From Pseudomonadota bacterium (GTDB lineage Bacteria > Pseudomonadota > Gammaproteobacteria > Burkholderiales > Thiobacteraceae), in NCBI GenBank assembly GCA_021812385.1, contig JAKANO010000012.1:1-64000 (forward strand): 64,000 nucleotides of DNA, given 5' to 3'. The first letter of the stretch is position 1; each line of letters begins with the position of its first letter. Positions 14,253 to 23,930 of this stretch are shown here, in pieces. A program made the translations under genes and the position numbers. The notes under the pieces were generated by a model. It saw only the letters and a program-made list of their open reading frames with translations, was not told the origin of the DNA and searched no databases.

Positions 14253-14675
14253 ATGGCCATGACAATACATGTGGACGTGGTGAGCGCTGAGACCTTGTTG
14301 TTCTCCGGCGTGGCGACCTCGATCGTCATCCCGGGCGAACGCGGCGAACTCGAAGTCTATCCGCGTCACGCACCGCTGGTGACCAAGCTCAAGCCGGGCT
14401 CGGTGCGCGTCAAGCGCCCGGACGGCCAGGAAGAAGAGCTGATTTACGTCAACGGCGGCTTGGTGGAAGTGCAGCCGGATGTGGTCACGATCATGTCCGA
14501 CAGCGGTATCCGCGGCAAAGACCTGGACGAAGCGAAAGCCGAAGAAGCCAAGCGCGCGGCGGAAGAAGCGATGCGCAACAAGACCGGCTCCATGGAAATC
14601 GCCCAAGCGCAAATCGAATTGGCGCAAGCCGTGGCGCAGTTGGCGGCGATTCAGAAATTGCGCAAGATTAAGTAA
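14253..14675 (+). CDS. atpC: F1Fo ATP synthase subunit epsilon
   Basis: The protein is 140 aa, with an N-terminal beta sandwich ([35 protein letters not shown]) and a C-terminal helical hairpin rich in Ala, Glu and Lys that can inhibit ATP hydrolysis. The first ATG at 14253 is kept because the E. coli subunit also begins MAMT and AGGA lies 8 nt upstream; an ATG at 14259 is also possible. Last gene of the operon. Confidence 0.96.
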   Translation: MAMTIHVDVVSAETLLFSGVATSIVIPGERGELEVYPRHAPLVTKLKPGSVRVKRPDGQEEELIYVNGGLVEVQPDVVTIMSDSGIRGKDLDEAKAEEAKRAAEEAMRNKTGSMEIAQAQIELAQAVAQLAAIQKLRKIK

Positions 14676-14694
14676 TTCAGCAAGACAAGCAAAC

Positions 14695-14724
14695 AAAAAG
14701 GGCAGCGGCAACGCTGCCCTTTTT
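14695..14724 (+). terminator. Intrinsic terminator of the ATP synthase operon
   Basis: The strong stem AAAAAGGGCAGC/GCTGCCCTTTTT has a short loop and ends in a T run, 20 nt after the atpC stop. The A run on the left would let it act in both directions. Confidence 0.9.
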
Positions 14725-14768
14725 GTTTATAATCGACAAAATAACTTCCATGCTCTTAAGCAATTTCA

Positions 14769-16133
14769 ATGACTTCCCAGCTAAACATCGTCATCCTCGC
14801 CGCCGGCAAAGGCACGCGCATGTACTCCGACCTGCCCAAGGTGCTGCACCCCTTGGCGGGCAAGTCCCTGCTGGGGCACGTGCTGGATACCGCGCGCAGT
14901 CTCAGGCCTACAAGGCTTTGCGTAGTGTATGGCTATGGCGGCGCTGTCGTGCCGAATGCGCTTGCGGCGCAAGACATTATTTGGGCGGAGCAACAGGAGC
15001 AACTCGGCACCGGGCATGCGGTGCAGCAGGCGCTGCCGCATTTGGATCCATCCGGCATGACGCTGGTGCTGTATGGCGATGTGCCGCTGACACGCTTGAG
15101 CACCTTGCAACGCTTATTGGAACACGCGGGCAGCGACAAGCTGGCGGTGCTGACCGCACACTTCGCTGATCCTTCAGGCTATGGCCGCATGGTGCGCACA
15201 GCAGGTAAGGTCACGCGCATCGTTGAGCAGAAAGACGCCACGGAGGCGGAGCGCGCTATCACGGAAATCAACACCGGGATTATCGTCGCGCCGAGCGCAA
15301 AATTGTCGCAATGGCTGGCTAAACTCTCCAACAACAACGCGCAGGGCGAATATTATTTAACCGACACCATTGCCATGGCGGTGGCCGATGGCCTGGAAAT
15401 CGCGACGGCACACCCGCACCATGAATGGGAAGTGCTGGGGGTGAACAGCAAGCTCCAGCTAGCGCAACTGGAGCGTATTTACCAGCGCAACTATGCGGAG
15501 CAACTGGCCGGGACAGGCACCCACATCATCGACCCGGCGCGTCTGGATGTGCGCGGAGAACTGATCTGCGGTCGGGATGTCGTCATTGATGTCAATTGCG
15601 TGTTCGAAGGCCGAGTGACTTTGGGCGACCGTGTTTCGATCGGCGCCAACTGCGTACTGAAAGATGTGACGGTGGCACAAGGCACGAAAATTCAACCATT
15701 TACCCACATCGAAGATGCCAGCGTGGGGGCGGATTGCCGCATCGGACCGTTCGCCCGCATCCGTCCTGGCACGACTTTGGCTAGTGATGCACATATCGGG
15801 AATTTCGTTGAGATTAAAAATAGCCAAATCGACAGCGGCAGCAAGGTCAACCATTTGTCTTATGTCGGCGATGCCACGGTGGGCAAGAATGTAAATATCG
15901 GTGCCGGCACCATCACATGCAATTACGATGGCGCCAACAAGCACCGCACGATTATCGAGGATGGTGTGTTCATCGGTTCCGATACGCAACTGGTGGCGCC
16001 GGTAACGGTATGCAAAGGCGCGACCATTGGCGCCGGGACGACGCTCACGCGCAATGCGCCGGCTGGCGAGCTGACGCTATCCCGGGTCAAGCAAATGACA
16101 ATCAGCGGCTGGCAACGGCCGACAAAAAAGTAA
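14769..16133 (+). CDS. glmU: Bifunctional GlcN-1-P acetyltransferase / GlcNAc-1-P uridyltransferase
   Basis: The protein is 454 aa. The N-terminal pyrophosphorylase domain has [22 protein letters not shown] (start of the nucleotide-binding loop), and the C-terminal half is a left-handed beta helix of hexapeptide repeats ([34 protein letters not shown]). It makes UDP-GlcNAc for peptidoglycan, LPS and exopolysaccharides, and therefore supplies the WecB-like epimerase at 60.7 kb. It lies between the ATP synthase operon and glmS, an arrangement common in proteobacteria. Confidence 0.98.
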   Translation: MTSQLNIVILAAGKGTRMYSDLPKVLHPLAGKSLLGHVLDTARSLRPTRLCVVYGYGGAVVPNALAAQDIIWAEQQEQLGTGHAVQQALPHLDPSGMTLVLYGDVPLTRLSTLQRLLEHAGSDKLAVLTAHFADPSGYGRMVRTAGKVTRIVEQKDATEAERAITEINTGIIVAPSAKLSQWLAKLSNNNAQGEYYLTDTIAMAVADGLEIATAHPHHEWEVLGVNSKLQLAQLERIYQRNYAEQLAGTGTHIIDPARLDVRGELICGRDVVIDVNCVFEGRVTLGDRVSIGANCVLKDVTVAQGTKIQPFTHIEDASVGADCRIGPFARIRPGTTLASDAHIGNFVEIKNSQIDSGSKVNHLSYVGDATVGKNVNIGAGTITCNYDGANKHRTIIEDGVFIGSDTQLVAPVTVCKGATIGAGTTLTRNAPAGELTLSRVKQMTISGWQRPTKK

Positions 16134-16141
16134 ACGCTTAA

Positions 16142-16194
16142 CAGTGATTAGGTGATTCGTACGCGAGTGCCCCAATCACCGATCACCATTCACG
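16142..16194. repeat. Short inverted repeat with GTGATT units upstream of glmS
   Basis: The left arm GTGATTAGGTGATT and the right arm (reverse complement GTGATCGGTGATTG) face each other across about 15 nt. The layout resembles the CACAGAG and CGCCAAG palindromes: short direct units within each arm and arms inverted. Confidence 0.6.
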
Positions 16195-16210
16195 GATAAC
16201 GGAGTTTTAT

Positions 16211-18037
16211 ATGTGTGGAATCGTTGGCGCCATCGCCAATCGCAACGTGGTGCCGATGTTGGTCGAGGGGCTACAGCGGCTCGAGTATCGCGGCTACGAC
16301 TCGGCGGGTATTGCCGTGATCAATGACGAAATCAAGCGCGTGCGCCGTGTCGGTCGCGTGGCGGAAATGGAAGCCGCCGCCGCCGCCGAAGGCTTGTCCG
16401 GCCAAGTCGGGATCGGCCACACCCGCTGGGCCACGCATGGCGGCGTGACCGAACCGAATGCGCATCCGCACGTCTCCGGCGAATTGATCGCGGTAGTGCA
16501 TAACGGCATCATTGAAAACCACGACGAAAAGCGCGCCGAGCTCAAGAAGCTCGGCTACGTCTTCGAATCCCAGACCGACACCGAAGTCATCGCGCATTTG
16601 GTGCATCATCACTACCTGCAAACGCGCGACCTGTATCGCGCGGTAGAAATTGCGGTGCGTGAGCTGGTCGGTGCGTACGCGATTGCCGTGATCGCGCTGA
16701 ATCAGCCGGACTTGATGATCGTGGCGCGCATGGGCTGTCCCTTGCTGATCGGCCTGGGCGAGGGCGAAAATTTCGCCGCCTCGGATGTTTCCGCCGTGCT
16801 GTCCAGCACGCGGCGCGTGATTTATCTGGAAGATGGCGATGTCGCGCAAATCGTGCGCGACGGCATCACCATCCACGACCGCAGTGGTGCGGTCATTGCG
16901 CGCAAGGAACATGTGAGCGATGTGTCGCTGGCCTCGCTCGAACTCGGGCCCTACAGCCACTTCATGCAGAAGGAAATCCACGAGCAACCGAAGGCGATAT
17001 CCGACACCATCGAACCGATCCTGGAGCAGGGCTTCACGCCGGCGCTATTCGGCGCGGACGCGCAAGAAATTCTGGCGCAAGTGGACGGCGTGCAAATTCT
17101 CGCCTGCGGCACCAGTTACTATGCCGCCTCCGTGGCGCGCTATTGGCTGGAAGACATCGCCGGCATCTCCTGCCAAGCCGAGGTCGCCAGCGAATATCGT
17201 TATCGCAATGTGGTGGCCAATCCCAAAAACCTGATCGTAACCATCTCGCAGTCGGGCGAAACGCTCGACACCATGGAAGCCTTGAAGCACGCGCAAGCGC
17301 TCGGACAATCCTTGACGCTCGCCATCTGCAATGTGCAGGAGAGCGCCATCCCGCGCGCCTCGCGACTCACTTTTCATACGCGCGCCGGCGCCGAAATCGG
17401 CGTGGCTTCGACCAAGGCCTTCACCACGCAACTGGTCGCGCTGTTTGCCCTGACCGTGACGCTGGCCAAGCTGCGCGGACGCCTGAGCGCCGCGCAGGAG
17501 GCCGCTTACCTCGACGCCCTGCGCCATCTGCCGGGCAGCGTGCAGCATGCGCTCAATCTGGAGCCGCAAATCAAGCTCTGGGCGGAGCGCTTCGGCGCCA
17601 AGCATCACGCGCTGTTCCTGGGACGCGGACTGCATTATCCGATCGCGCTCGAAGGCGCGCTAAAGCTAAAGGAAATTTCCTACATCCACGCCGAAGCCTA
17701 TCCGGCCGGCGAGCTGAAACACGGCCCGCTGGCGCTGGTGGACAGCGACATGCCGGTGGTAGTGATCGCGCCTAACGACGCGCTGCTGGAGAAAGTGAAA
17801 TCCAACATGCAGGAAGTGCGCGCGCGCGGAGGCGAGCTGTTTGTGTTCGCGGACCTGGACAGCCATTTCACCGAATCCGAAGGCGTGCACGTGATCCGTA
17901 CCCCGCGCAACGCCGGCGTGCTGTCGCCCATCGTGCACGCCATCCCGGTGCAACTGCTGGCCTACCACGCCGCGCTGCAAAAAGGCACGGATGTGGACAA
18001 GCCGCGTAATCTGGCGAAATCGGTGACGGTGGAATGA
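16211..18037 (+). CDS. glmS: Glutamine-fructose-6-phosphate aminotransferase (isomerizing)
   Basis: The protein is 608 aa. The N-terminal glutaminase begins MCGIVGAI with nucleophile Cys2; two SIS domains follow (SQSGETLDT and STKAFTTQ are sugar-phosphate sites), and the C terminus is the conserved [15 protein letters not shown]. It makes glucosamine-6-phosphate, the first step towards UDP-GlcNAc. CGGAG lies 8 nt before the ATG. Its 3' end is the only part duplicated elsewhere, at 25011-25097. Confidence 0.99.
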   Translation: MCGIVGAIANRNVVPMLVEGLQRLEYRGYDSAGIAVINDEIKRVRRVGRVAEMEAAAAAEGLSGQVGIGHTRWATHGGVTEPNAHPHVSGELIAVVHNGIIENHDEKRAELKKLGYVFESQTDTEVIAHLVHHHYLQTRDLYRAVEIAVRELVGAYAIAVIALNQPDLMIVARMGCPLLIGLGEGENFAASDVSAVLSSTRRVIYLEDGDVAQIVRDGITIHDRSGAVIARKEHVSDVSLASLELGPYSHFMQKEIHEQPKAISDTIEPILEQGFTPALFGADAQEILAQVDGVQILACGTSYYAASVARYWLEDIAGISCQAEVASEYRYRNVVANPKNLIVTISQSGETLDTMEALKHAQALGQSLTLAICNVQESAIPRASRLTFHTRAGAEIGVASTKAFTTQLVALFALTVTLAKLRGRLSAAQEAAYLDALRHLPGSVQHALNLEPQIKLWAERFGAKHHALFLGRGLHYPIALEGALKLKEISYIHAEAYPAGELKHGPLALVDSDMPVVVIAPNDALLEKVKSNMQEVRARGGELFVFADLDSHFTESEGVHVIRTPRNAGVLSPIVHAIPVQLLAYHAALQKGTDVDKPRNLAKSVTVE

Positions 18038-18053
18038 TTCTAAAAAAGCAGTT

Positions 18054-18187
18054 TTAGCCGCCAAGACGCCAAGAACGCCAAGAAATAAGGCGAATAAAGC
18101 ATTTCGCACCGATCACTATCGGTTAGTGTAACAACCAGTCTTGCTTCGGCGGTTTCTTGGTGCTCTTGGCGTCTTGGCGGTTAAATT
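18054..18187. repeat. Inverted repeat with CGCCAAGA units between glmS and the GH10-like gene
   Basis: The left arm 18054-18086 and right arm 18153-18187 are near-perfect reverse complements of about 30 nt. Each is built of CGCCAAGA-type units at 7-9 nt spacing. The 66-nt spacer has no evident ORF. It sits exactly at the junction between glmS and the polysaccharide cassette, and may also serve as a transcription stop for both converging sides, though no T run is present. Confidence 0.85.
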
Positions 18188-18194
18188 TAGGCTT

Positions 18195-19223
18195 TTAGGG
18201 CAATGAAGCTTTAAGCGCCCGCCGGATGCTGTAATACGCCGGCTTCGGCCGGTACTCCTCGTCAAACAACAGCGCCGTCCCCTGTCCGGGAAAAAATTCG
18301 GGTATCCACGAATAGCGGTCGGTCGCGCCCCAAGTGGAAAAGCTGCGGCATTGCGCCACGGCCAAGCACGCTTGCAGCATGTCGCGGTAGACGCCTGCCT
18401 GTGCCCGCAGCGCGGCAGCGTTGCTGGGCTGCTTCAGCATCACATCCATTTCCGTGATATCCGGCTCCAGCCCGAGCGCGGCCAAGCGCTGCATGTTGGC
18501 GCGGACATCCGCAGCGCGCGGCGCGTCCGCGATAGCGACATGCATTTGCAGTCCCACGCTGCTGATCGGCACGCCCTGCCAGCGCAAGTCGGCCACGAGA
18601 TCGTAAATGCCGTCGGATTTGGCGCCGCCGCCCTCGCCGCCGTAGTCGTTGTAACGCAGCCGCGCCTGCGGGTCGGCCTCGTGCGCCCAGCGAAACGCCA
18701 GCGCCAGATAATCCGCGCCGATGCCGCGCGACCAGAAGGTTTCGCGCGGACGTCCATCTTCCGCCACCGCTTCCGCCGCCACATCCCAGGATGCGATCCG
18801 GCCGCGATAGCGCGTGACCAGCGTCTGGATGTGTTCGCGCAGGATGTCTTTTAATTCGTCGCGGCTGAAATGGCCCTGCGTCAGCCAATCCGGCAGTTGC
18901 TGGTGCCACACCAGCACATGGCCGTTGACCTGCATGTGGTGCGCTTCGGCAAACGCCAGCAGCGCGTCGGCCTGGGAAAAATCGTAGCGGTCGCGCTGCG
19001 GGTGGACGACGGAGAACTTCAGCGCATTCTCCGGCGTGAGCAGATTGAATTCCCGCGCCAACAATTGCGCATAGGCCGGATCCTTGTTCAGCGTGGGAAT
19101 GTCCACGGCCGCGCCGATGCGGATGTTGGCTGCTTGTGCCAAGGCGCGCAGCGTTTCCGCCGCAGCAGGCAGCGCAAGCGCGCAACTGAAGATAGCCGCT
19201 GTGGCGAGACTGCGCCAATCCAT
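18195..19223 (-). CDS. Exported GH10-like glycoside hydrolase (atypical active site)
   Basis: The protein is 342 aa with a signal peptide (cleavage near AAA-ET, residue 22-23). Its (beta/alpha)8 GH10 landmarks are GHVLVWH (101-107), WDVAAEA with the acid/base Glu151, QMHV, and ITEMD with the nucleophile Glu258. GH10 enzymes are mainly endo-1,4-beta-xylanases. Here Ala150 replaces the Asn that precedes the acid/base in clan GH-A enzymes, so xylanase activity should not be assumed. It is last in the polysaccharide cassette, 1 nt after the deacetylase stop, which suggests that it trims or releases the polymer in the periplasm. Confidence 0.85.
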   Translation of the reverse strand: MDWRSLATAAIFSCALALPAAAETLRALAQAANIRIGAAVDIPTLNKDPAYAQLLAREFNLLTPENALKFSVVHPQRDRYDFSQADALLAFAEAHHMQVNGHVLVWHQQLPDWLTQGHFSRDELKDILREHIQTLVTRYRGRIASWDVAAEAVAEDGRPRETFWSRGIGADYLALAFRWAHEADPQARLRYNDYGGEGGGAKSDGIYDLVADLRWQGVPISSVGLQMHVAIADAPRAADVRANMQRLAALGLEPDITEMDVMLKQPSNAAALRAQAGVYRDMLQACLAVAQCRSFSTWGATDRYSWIPEFFPGQGTALLFDEEYRPKPAYYSIRRALKASLP

Positions 19224-19224
19224 C

Positions 19225-20175
19225 TTAGTATCCTCGCAGTGCGGCCGTTCCGGCCCACTGCGTCACGAACGCCGGCACCGGTGCTTGCTGCGGCGGACGC
19301 AGCCCAGCCGCGCGCGACCAGACTTCGAGCCAGGACTCGCCTTCGCTGCCGGTGACGGTCGTGGGCGATTGATAAGCGCGATCCTGCAGCGCCTGATCCA
19401 GGCTGATGAAGCGATAGCCGCGCTGCGTGAGCATGGCAGCCAGCGCGGGAAAATAATCGGCATTGAGCGCATTGGCGTGCAGCACCAGCACCTGCGCAAT
19501 GTTGCGCCCGAACAGATCGAGGGCCAACTGTTCGGCATGCGCGAATACTGCCTGCATATAGGGTACGTAGGCCGCGCCGATGCGGCGCGCGGCCTCCAGA
19601 TCGCCCTGCGCTTGGGCGCGGGCATAGGCCACAGCGAATATCCACTCCGAGTTGTTCACGGTGACCGGCGCGACTACGTACCCATGCTGGTTGAGAAAAT
19701 CCTGGAATGCGGCACGGACCTCCGGTGTTTTTCCCTGATGTAGGAAGGGATGGCGGAACCAGCGCAGCGGTCGGCCCGCGCCTTCCATCAAGGACCGCGT
19801 TACTGTTTCGCCACGCAATAGATCAGCCTCGAAGACGTCGAGCGGCACCCGATTCAGCGAGACGTGGGAATAGGTATGGTTGCCCAACTCCAACCCGGCC
19901 GCCAGCCAACGCCGCAGCAATTCCACGCGCGCCGGGTCTAGGCTGCCGTCGCGATACAGCTTGGCTTCGTTAACGAAGCCGACGGCCGGCACCGCGGATG
20001 CGTGCACGGCTTGCAGCAGGCGCTCGGTCATGGCGCCGAGGGCGGCATCCTCCTCCGTGGGCACAGAGGCAAAAGGCAGGTCGTCGAAGGTGATGGCAAC
20101 GGCGCGCTCGTTGGGCGTTTGCGCCGCCAGCGCTGCCGGGAACAGGAGGGAGAGGACCAGCAAGCAAATCTTCAT
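19225..20175 (-). CDS. Exported polysaccharide deacetylase
   Basis: The protein is 316 aa with a signal peptide (MKICLLVLSLLFPAALAAQ). NodB-fold motifs are present: ITFDDLP with Asp31-Asp32, HTYSH with metal ligands His100 and His104, RWFRHPF (139-144) and a late LVLHANALN. It should de-N- or de-O-acetylate a polymer in the periplasm. The start at 20175 is supported by GGAAG 5 nt upstream and by the signal peptide. In the Pga system the matching activity is the N-terminal half of PgaB; here it is a free protein, followed by a separate hydrolase. Confidence 0.9.
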   Translation of the reverse strand: MKICLLVLSLLFPAALAAQTPNERAVAITFDDLPFASVPTEEDAALGAMTERLLQAVHASAVPAVGFVNEAKLYRDGSLDPARVELLRRWLAAGLELGNHTYSHVSLNRVPLDVFEADLLRGETVTRSLMEGAGRPLRWFRHPFLHQGKTPEVRAAFQDFLNQHGYVVAPVTVNNSEWIFAVAYARAQAQGDLEAARRIGAAYVPYMQAVFAHAEQLALDLFGRNIAQVLVLHANALNADYFPALAAMLTQRGYRFISLDQALQDRAYQSPTTVTGSEGESWLEVWSRAAGLRPPQQAPVPAFVTQWAGTAALRGY

Positions 20176-20204
20176 ACGGCTTCCATCATGCCGCTCCGCT
20201 GAGG

Positions 20205-22532
20205 CTAGAAGCGTCGGGTGAGACTGATCTCGAACATGTGCGAACGGTAGCCGCCTGTGGCACCGCCGCCGTAGTCGGAAAGCCCGGCCTTCACGTTCAG
20301 GAACCAGTCGCGATACAGGCCGAAGAAGCCTTCCGCCACGATGTCGCCGCCGCTGCGGAAGCCGGACAGGGTGTTGTCCTTGTACGGGCCGTAGCTGAAG
20401 GCCACGCTCACACCGTCGTCGTCGCTGATTTTCCAGTAGGTGAAGGCGGTCAGCGCATAACGCTGGTAGTAGGACGGTGCGTAGTAGCCGTTGCCCGGAT
20501 CGCGGTCGAAGCCGAACCAGCGGCCGCTCACGCCCAGGTCGAGATTCAGGTGCTCGCTGCGCAAAAAGGCGCGGCGCGGCGCGAGCTCGATGTCCCAACG
20601 GTCGTTGCCGTCGGAGAAGGTGTCGTAAGCGAAGCGGCTGGCCAGCGTCCAGCGCAGATCGGGGACCCAGGTCGCATCCAAGGTATTGGTGCGGCTTTCA
20701 ATGCCGAGCTTGGCCGCGCGCGGCGACACGGCATACAGATCCTGGCGGCGCGACAGGCGCAGGCTCAATTCGTCGATCGGCTGGATATCGGCGCCCACTT
20801 CATAAATGAATTGGCTATTGCCTTCGGCGCTGCCATTGCCGATCTGTGCATCCAGCGACAGTTTGCCGGAGTAGCGATGCTGAATGCCCAGCCAGGCGCG
20901 GTTGTAGCCGATGGTCGTGCCGCCATCGGGCTTTTCAAAGCCGCTGCCGGCGAGCGTGGTGATGTGCTGCCGGTCGCCGCCGCCGAACAGGCGCGTCTCG
21001 GGATTGAGCACATATTCGCCGCGCACGCCGTAGTGGCGGATGCTGACATCGTCGGAACCCGCGCTATAGCCAAAATCGAGCGTCACATTAGAACGCAAGG
21101 GGGTGCGGATGAAGCGCGCGAGGTCGATGGTTTCCTTGTCCTCTGCCGGACGCAGGCGGGTGACATCGGCTAGGCTGGCCAGCGCTTCGCGCGGGCGATG
21201 CGCATAGTGCAGGGCGACGGTGCGGGTGTAGCCTAGCTCGTAGTCGTCGCGCAGCCCCGGCTCCAATTCCTTGACGATGGCCAGCGCCGGCGTCGGCCGC
21301 TCGGCCCAGGCCAGCACGCGCGCCTTTTGCTTGCGGTAGGCGAGATTGTCGCCGAAGCGCTGGCGGTAGTTTTCCAGCAACTCCATCGCCCGCGCGTAGT
21401 CGCCTAGATCGGTGATGACCACGATGTACTCCATCACGGCGGCGGCCACATTCGGCTGCTTGGCCAAATAGACGCGGTAGGCCGCGGCTGATGCGCCCGG
21501 GTGGCTGCTCCAGTAGTGCACGCGCGCGATGCCCAGCAGCGCGCCGGGATCATCCGGCGCGAGCGCGAGGATGCGCTGGTAGCTGTCCAGCGCCGTGGCA
21601 TAGTCGCCGCGCTCGGCCGCGAGGTCGGCGCGGGTGCGCAGGTATTCGAGATTTTTCGGGTCGAGCGCCAGTGCGCGCTCGATGGCGGCGGCGGCTTCTT
21701 TCGATTCCTTCACCGTGGGATAACTCTGCGCCAGGCGGTAGTACAAGGCGTGATCCTCGGGCGCAAAGCGGGTCGCCGCTTGCAGCGCCGCCGAAGATGC
21801 GGCGGCATCGTTGCCCAGGGCGTAGATGTCGGCCATGCGCAGCCAGTATTCCTTGCTCTCGCCGAAGCGTTGGCGGTACAGCGCAGCGTATTCCTGCACC
21901 GCTTGGGTGTTGCCGCGTTCCGCTTCCAGTTCCATGTATTCCAGCATGACATCCTTGTCTTGCGGGCGCTGCGCCAGATAGGCGCGATAGCGCGGCACGG
22001 CGCTGTCCTTCTTGCCGCCGCGCGCGCTGGCGCGGGCGGCGCCGAGCAAGGCTTCGGCGTCATTCGGCGCTTGCGTCAGCACGCGCTCGAAGCTATCCAG
22101 CGCCAGCGCATAGTCGCCGGTCCAGGTGGCGACTTCGCCGCGCGCGCGCAGATAAACGGGGTTGTTCGGTTCAAGTTCGACCGCGCGCTGGATGGCGCTC
22201 AGCGCCGCCGGACTGTCCAGCGCCGCGGCATAGGCCTGGGAGAGTTTTTGATATAAGCGCGCATCTTGCGGCGCGTATTTCACCGCCTCGCGCAAGGCTT
22301 CCGCCGCGCGCGCCGGGGTCTTGAGCTGGGTGGCGCGAATGTCGGCAATGCGTTCCCACAGCTGTGGTTGCGCCGGATTGGCCTTGAGCGCTTGCTTGTA
22401 GATTTCCACCGCTTCCGCCCATTGCCCCTGCATTTCGGCGCGCAGGCCGGCGTCGGGCACTGGCAGGGGCTTGGTTTGCGCCAGGGCCAGGTTCGCGCAA
22501 CAGGCCAATACAAGAAATAAATGCCGCTTCAT
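20205..22532 (-). CDS. TPR-rich outer-membrane exopolysaccharide exporter (PgaA/BcsC-like architecture)
   Basis: The protein is 775 aa. After a signal peptide (MKRHLFLVLACCANLALAQ) come about ten TPR-like helical repeats to about residue 430 (units such as YALALDSFERVLTQAPNDAEALLGAAR), then a beta-barrel region with alternating aromatic strands ending in SLTRRF, a C-terminal Phe typical of outer-membrane proteins. This is the layout of PgaA and other synthase-dependent exporters: a periplasmic TPR scaffold and an outer-membrane pore. The ATG at 22532 overlaps the GT2 stop as ATGA, indicating coupling. It is not close enough to name as pgaA. Confidence 0.82.
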   Translation of the reverse strand: MKRHLFLVLACCANLALAQTKPLPVPDAGLRAEMQGQWAEAVEIYKQALKANPAQPQLWERIADIRATQLKTPARAAEALREAVKYAPQDARLYQKLSQAYAAALDSPAALSAIQRAVELEPNNPVYLRARGEVATWTGDYALALDSFERVLTQAPNDAEALLGAARASARGGKKDSAVPRYRAYLAQRPQDKDVMLEYMELEAERGNTQAVQEYAALYRQRFGESKEYWLRMADIYALGNDAAASSAALQAATRFAPEDHALYYRLAQSYPTVKESKEAAAAIERALALDPKNLEYLRTRADLAAERGDYATALDSYQRILALAPDDPGALLGIARVHYWSSHPGASAAAYRVYLAKQPNVAAAVMEYIVVITDLGDYARAMELLENYRQRFGDNLAYRKQKARVLAWAERPTPALAIVKELEPGLRDDYELGYTRTVALHYAHRPREALASLADVTRLRPAEDKETIDLARFIRTPLRSNVTLDFGYSAGSDDVSIRHYGVRGEYVLNPETRLFGGGDRQHITTLAGSGFEKPDGGTTIGYNRAWLGIQHRYSGKLSLDAQIGNGSAEGNSQFIYEVGADIQPIDELSLRLSRRQDLYAVSPRAAKLGIESRTNTLDATWVPDLRWTLASRFAYDTFSDGNDRWDIELAPRRAFLRSEHLNLDLGVSGRWFGFDRDPGNGYYAPSYYQRYALTAFTYWKISDDDGVSVAFSYGPYKDNTLSGFRSGGDIVAEGFFGLYRDWFLNVKAGLSDYGGGATGGYRSHMFEISLTRRF

Positions 22533-23920
22533 TTGCGCCACCGCCGGTTGCGAAAAATCCACAAGTCGGCGGCAAAGCGGCCGATGGTGATCAAGTCAAA
22601 CAGCAACACGCCATAGCGCAGCGGTGTCACCAGCAGTCCCTTCAGCAGGTATTCCAGCCGATGTCCTTGGGTCACGTTCATTAGGATCAGAGTGGCCACC
22701 AGGGTTTCGGCGATCAGCGTAATTACCAACGGTTCCCACAATTGCAGCAGAATCATGATCAGCAACACCGTCGGAAACGCCACCTTCTCGAAGGCCGACA
22801 TGAACAGCACCCAGCCGATGGGGCGGCCATATTGGATGGTGTAGTCGATGCCGAAGGGTTGGCGGTATTGTTCATGATGCACGCGCATTTCCGCTAAATC
22901 CGTTGCGAGTTCGGCCGCTTCCTCTTTTTTGCGGCGATAGCGCTTGAGCGCCTTGAACGGGCTGCGCATCAGCTCGTCGAAGTAATAGCAGCTTTGCAGG
23001 AAGGACGAGGACCACAGATAGATCTGCCCCGGCACGCGCCCCACTTCCGGCTCCTGCGAGCGCGCGTAAATGTCGGTGAGCTGGATGTTGCGATAGCCGT
23101 TGTCGTTGATGGCGAAGCCGATGAAGATGTCTTCCGAATTGGTGAGATCGTCGCCCAGGATCGGTTCGTAGCGATCGAACACGATGGTTTTCAATACGCT
23201 GCGCCGATAGGCCACGGCGCAGCCCACCGGATTGAGGATGCTGCCGAAGAATGCCATCTGCCCATGGTAGACGAATTGTTGCAGGAAGAAATACAGCACG
23301 TCCCGATACAGGTCGGTGATGCCGCGCTGCAAGTGGTGGAACCAACCCACTTTCGGATATATGGTGGCCTCGGGATGCGCGCCCAGGAATTTTTTCAGCG
23401 CATCGGTTTCCAGCATGGCGCGGCGATCTTTATCCCGTAGCGGCAGCACCGTGCCGCAGGCGCTGGCGATGCCGGCGCCCTTGTACAGTTCCTCCACGAT
23501 GCGCTCGATATAGTTCTCCGACTCCAGCACCGTGTCGCCGTCGAGTATGAACTCCACATCCGCGTCCGACTCGCGCGATTGGCGCTTGAGGGTGGGCGTC
23601 TTGCCGATGGAGTGCGCACGATGAATCGTGGTCAGATCCATGCCGTTCAGTTCGCAGAAGGTCTTGGCGTACTCGACCGTGCGGTCCTGGCTGCCGTCGT
23701 CGATGAGGATGATGCGTTGCGGCTTGCGCGTTTGGCGCGCCAATGACGCCAGGCATAACGGGATATTGCTTTCCTCGTTGAAGGCCGGGATCACCACGTC
23801 GACCGTGGCGCTGCGCCAATCTTCGGCCGGTGCTGGAACTGTTTTATCAGGGCCATGCAGCAGGCCGATGATGCTTAGCACGGTGTTGGGGCTAAGGATG
23901 AAATAAGGAGTGGTGGCCAT
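22529..23920 (-). CDS. Processive GT2 polysaccharide synthase
   Basis: The protein is 463 aa. The GT-A domain has LIDDGS (Asp74-75), LDGDT (127-129), and NSEDI (Glu263-Asp264) with the putative catalytic Asp. The processivity motif is QIYLW (299-303) in place of the canonical QxxRW, with Leu for Arg. The C-terminal part has several membrane segments (about 365-445). It should polymerise a beta-linked sugar at the inner membrane and pass it to the TPR exporter. No PgaD- or c-di-GMP-binding PilZ partner is visible next to it. Confidence 0.85.
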   Translation of the reverse strand: MATTPYFILSPNTVLSIIGLLHGPDKTVPAPAEDWRSATVDVVIPAFNEESNIPLCLASLARQTRKPQRIILIDDGSQDRTVEYAKTFCELNGMDLTTIHRAHSIGKTPTLKRQSRESDADVEFILDGDTVLESENYIERIVEELYKGAGIASACGTVLPLRDKDRRAMLETDALKKFLGAHPEATIYPKVGWFHHLQRGITDLYRDVLYFFLQQFVYHGQMAFFGSILNPVGCAVAYRRSVLKTIVFDRYEPILGDDLTNSEDIFIGFAINDNGYRNIQLTDIYARSQEPEVGRVPGQIYLWSSSFLQSCYYFDELMRSPFKALKRYRRKKEEAAELATDLAEMRVHHEQYRQPFGIDYTIQYGRPIGWVLFMSAFEKVAFPTVLLIMILLQLWEPLVITLIAETLVATLILMNVTQGHRLEYLLKGLLVTPLRYGVLLFDLITIGRFAADLWIFRNRRWRK

Positions 23921-23930
23921 ATTTTTTATT

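Noticed and set aside
16134-16210. glmS ribozyme/riboswitch upstream of glmS
   Set aside because: The 76-nt leader is too short and lacks the ribozyme core; that element is typical of Gram-positive bacteria.
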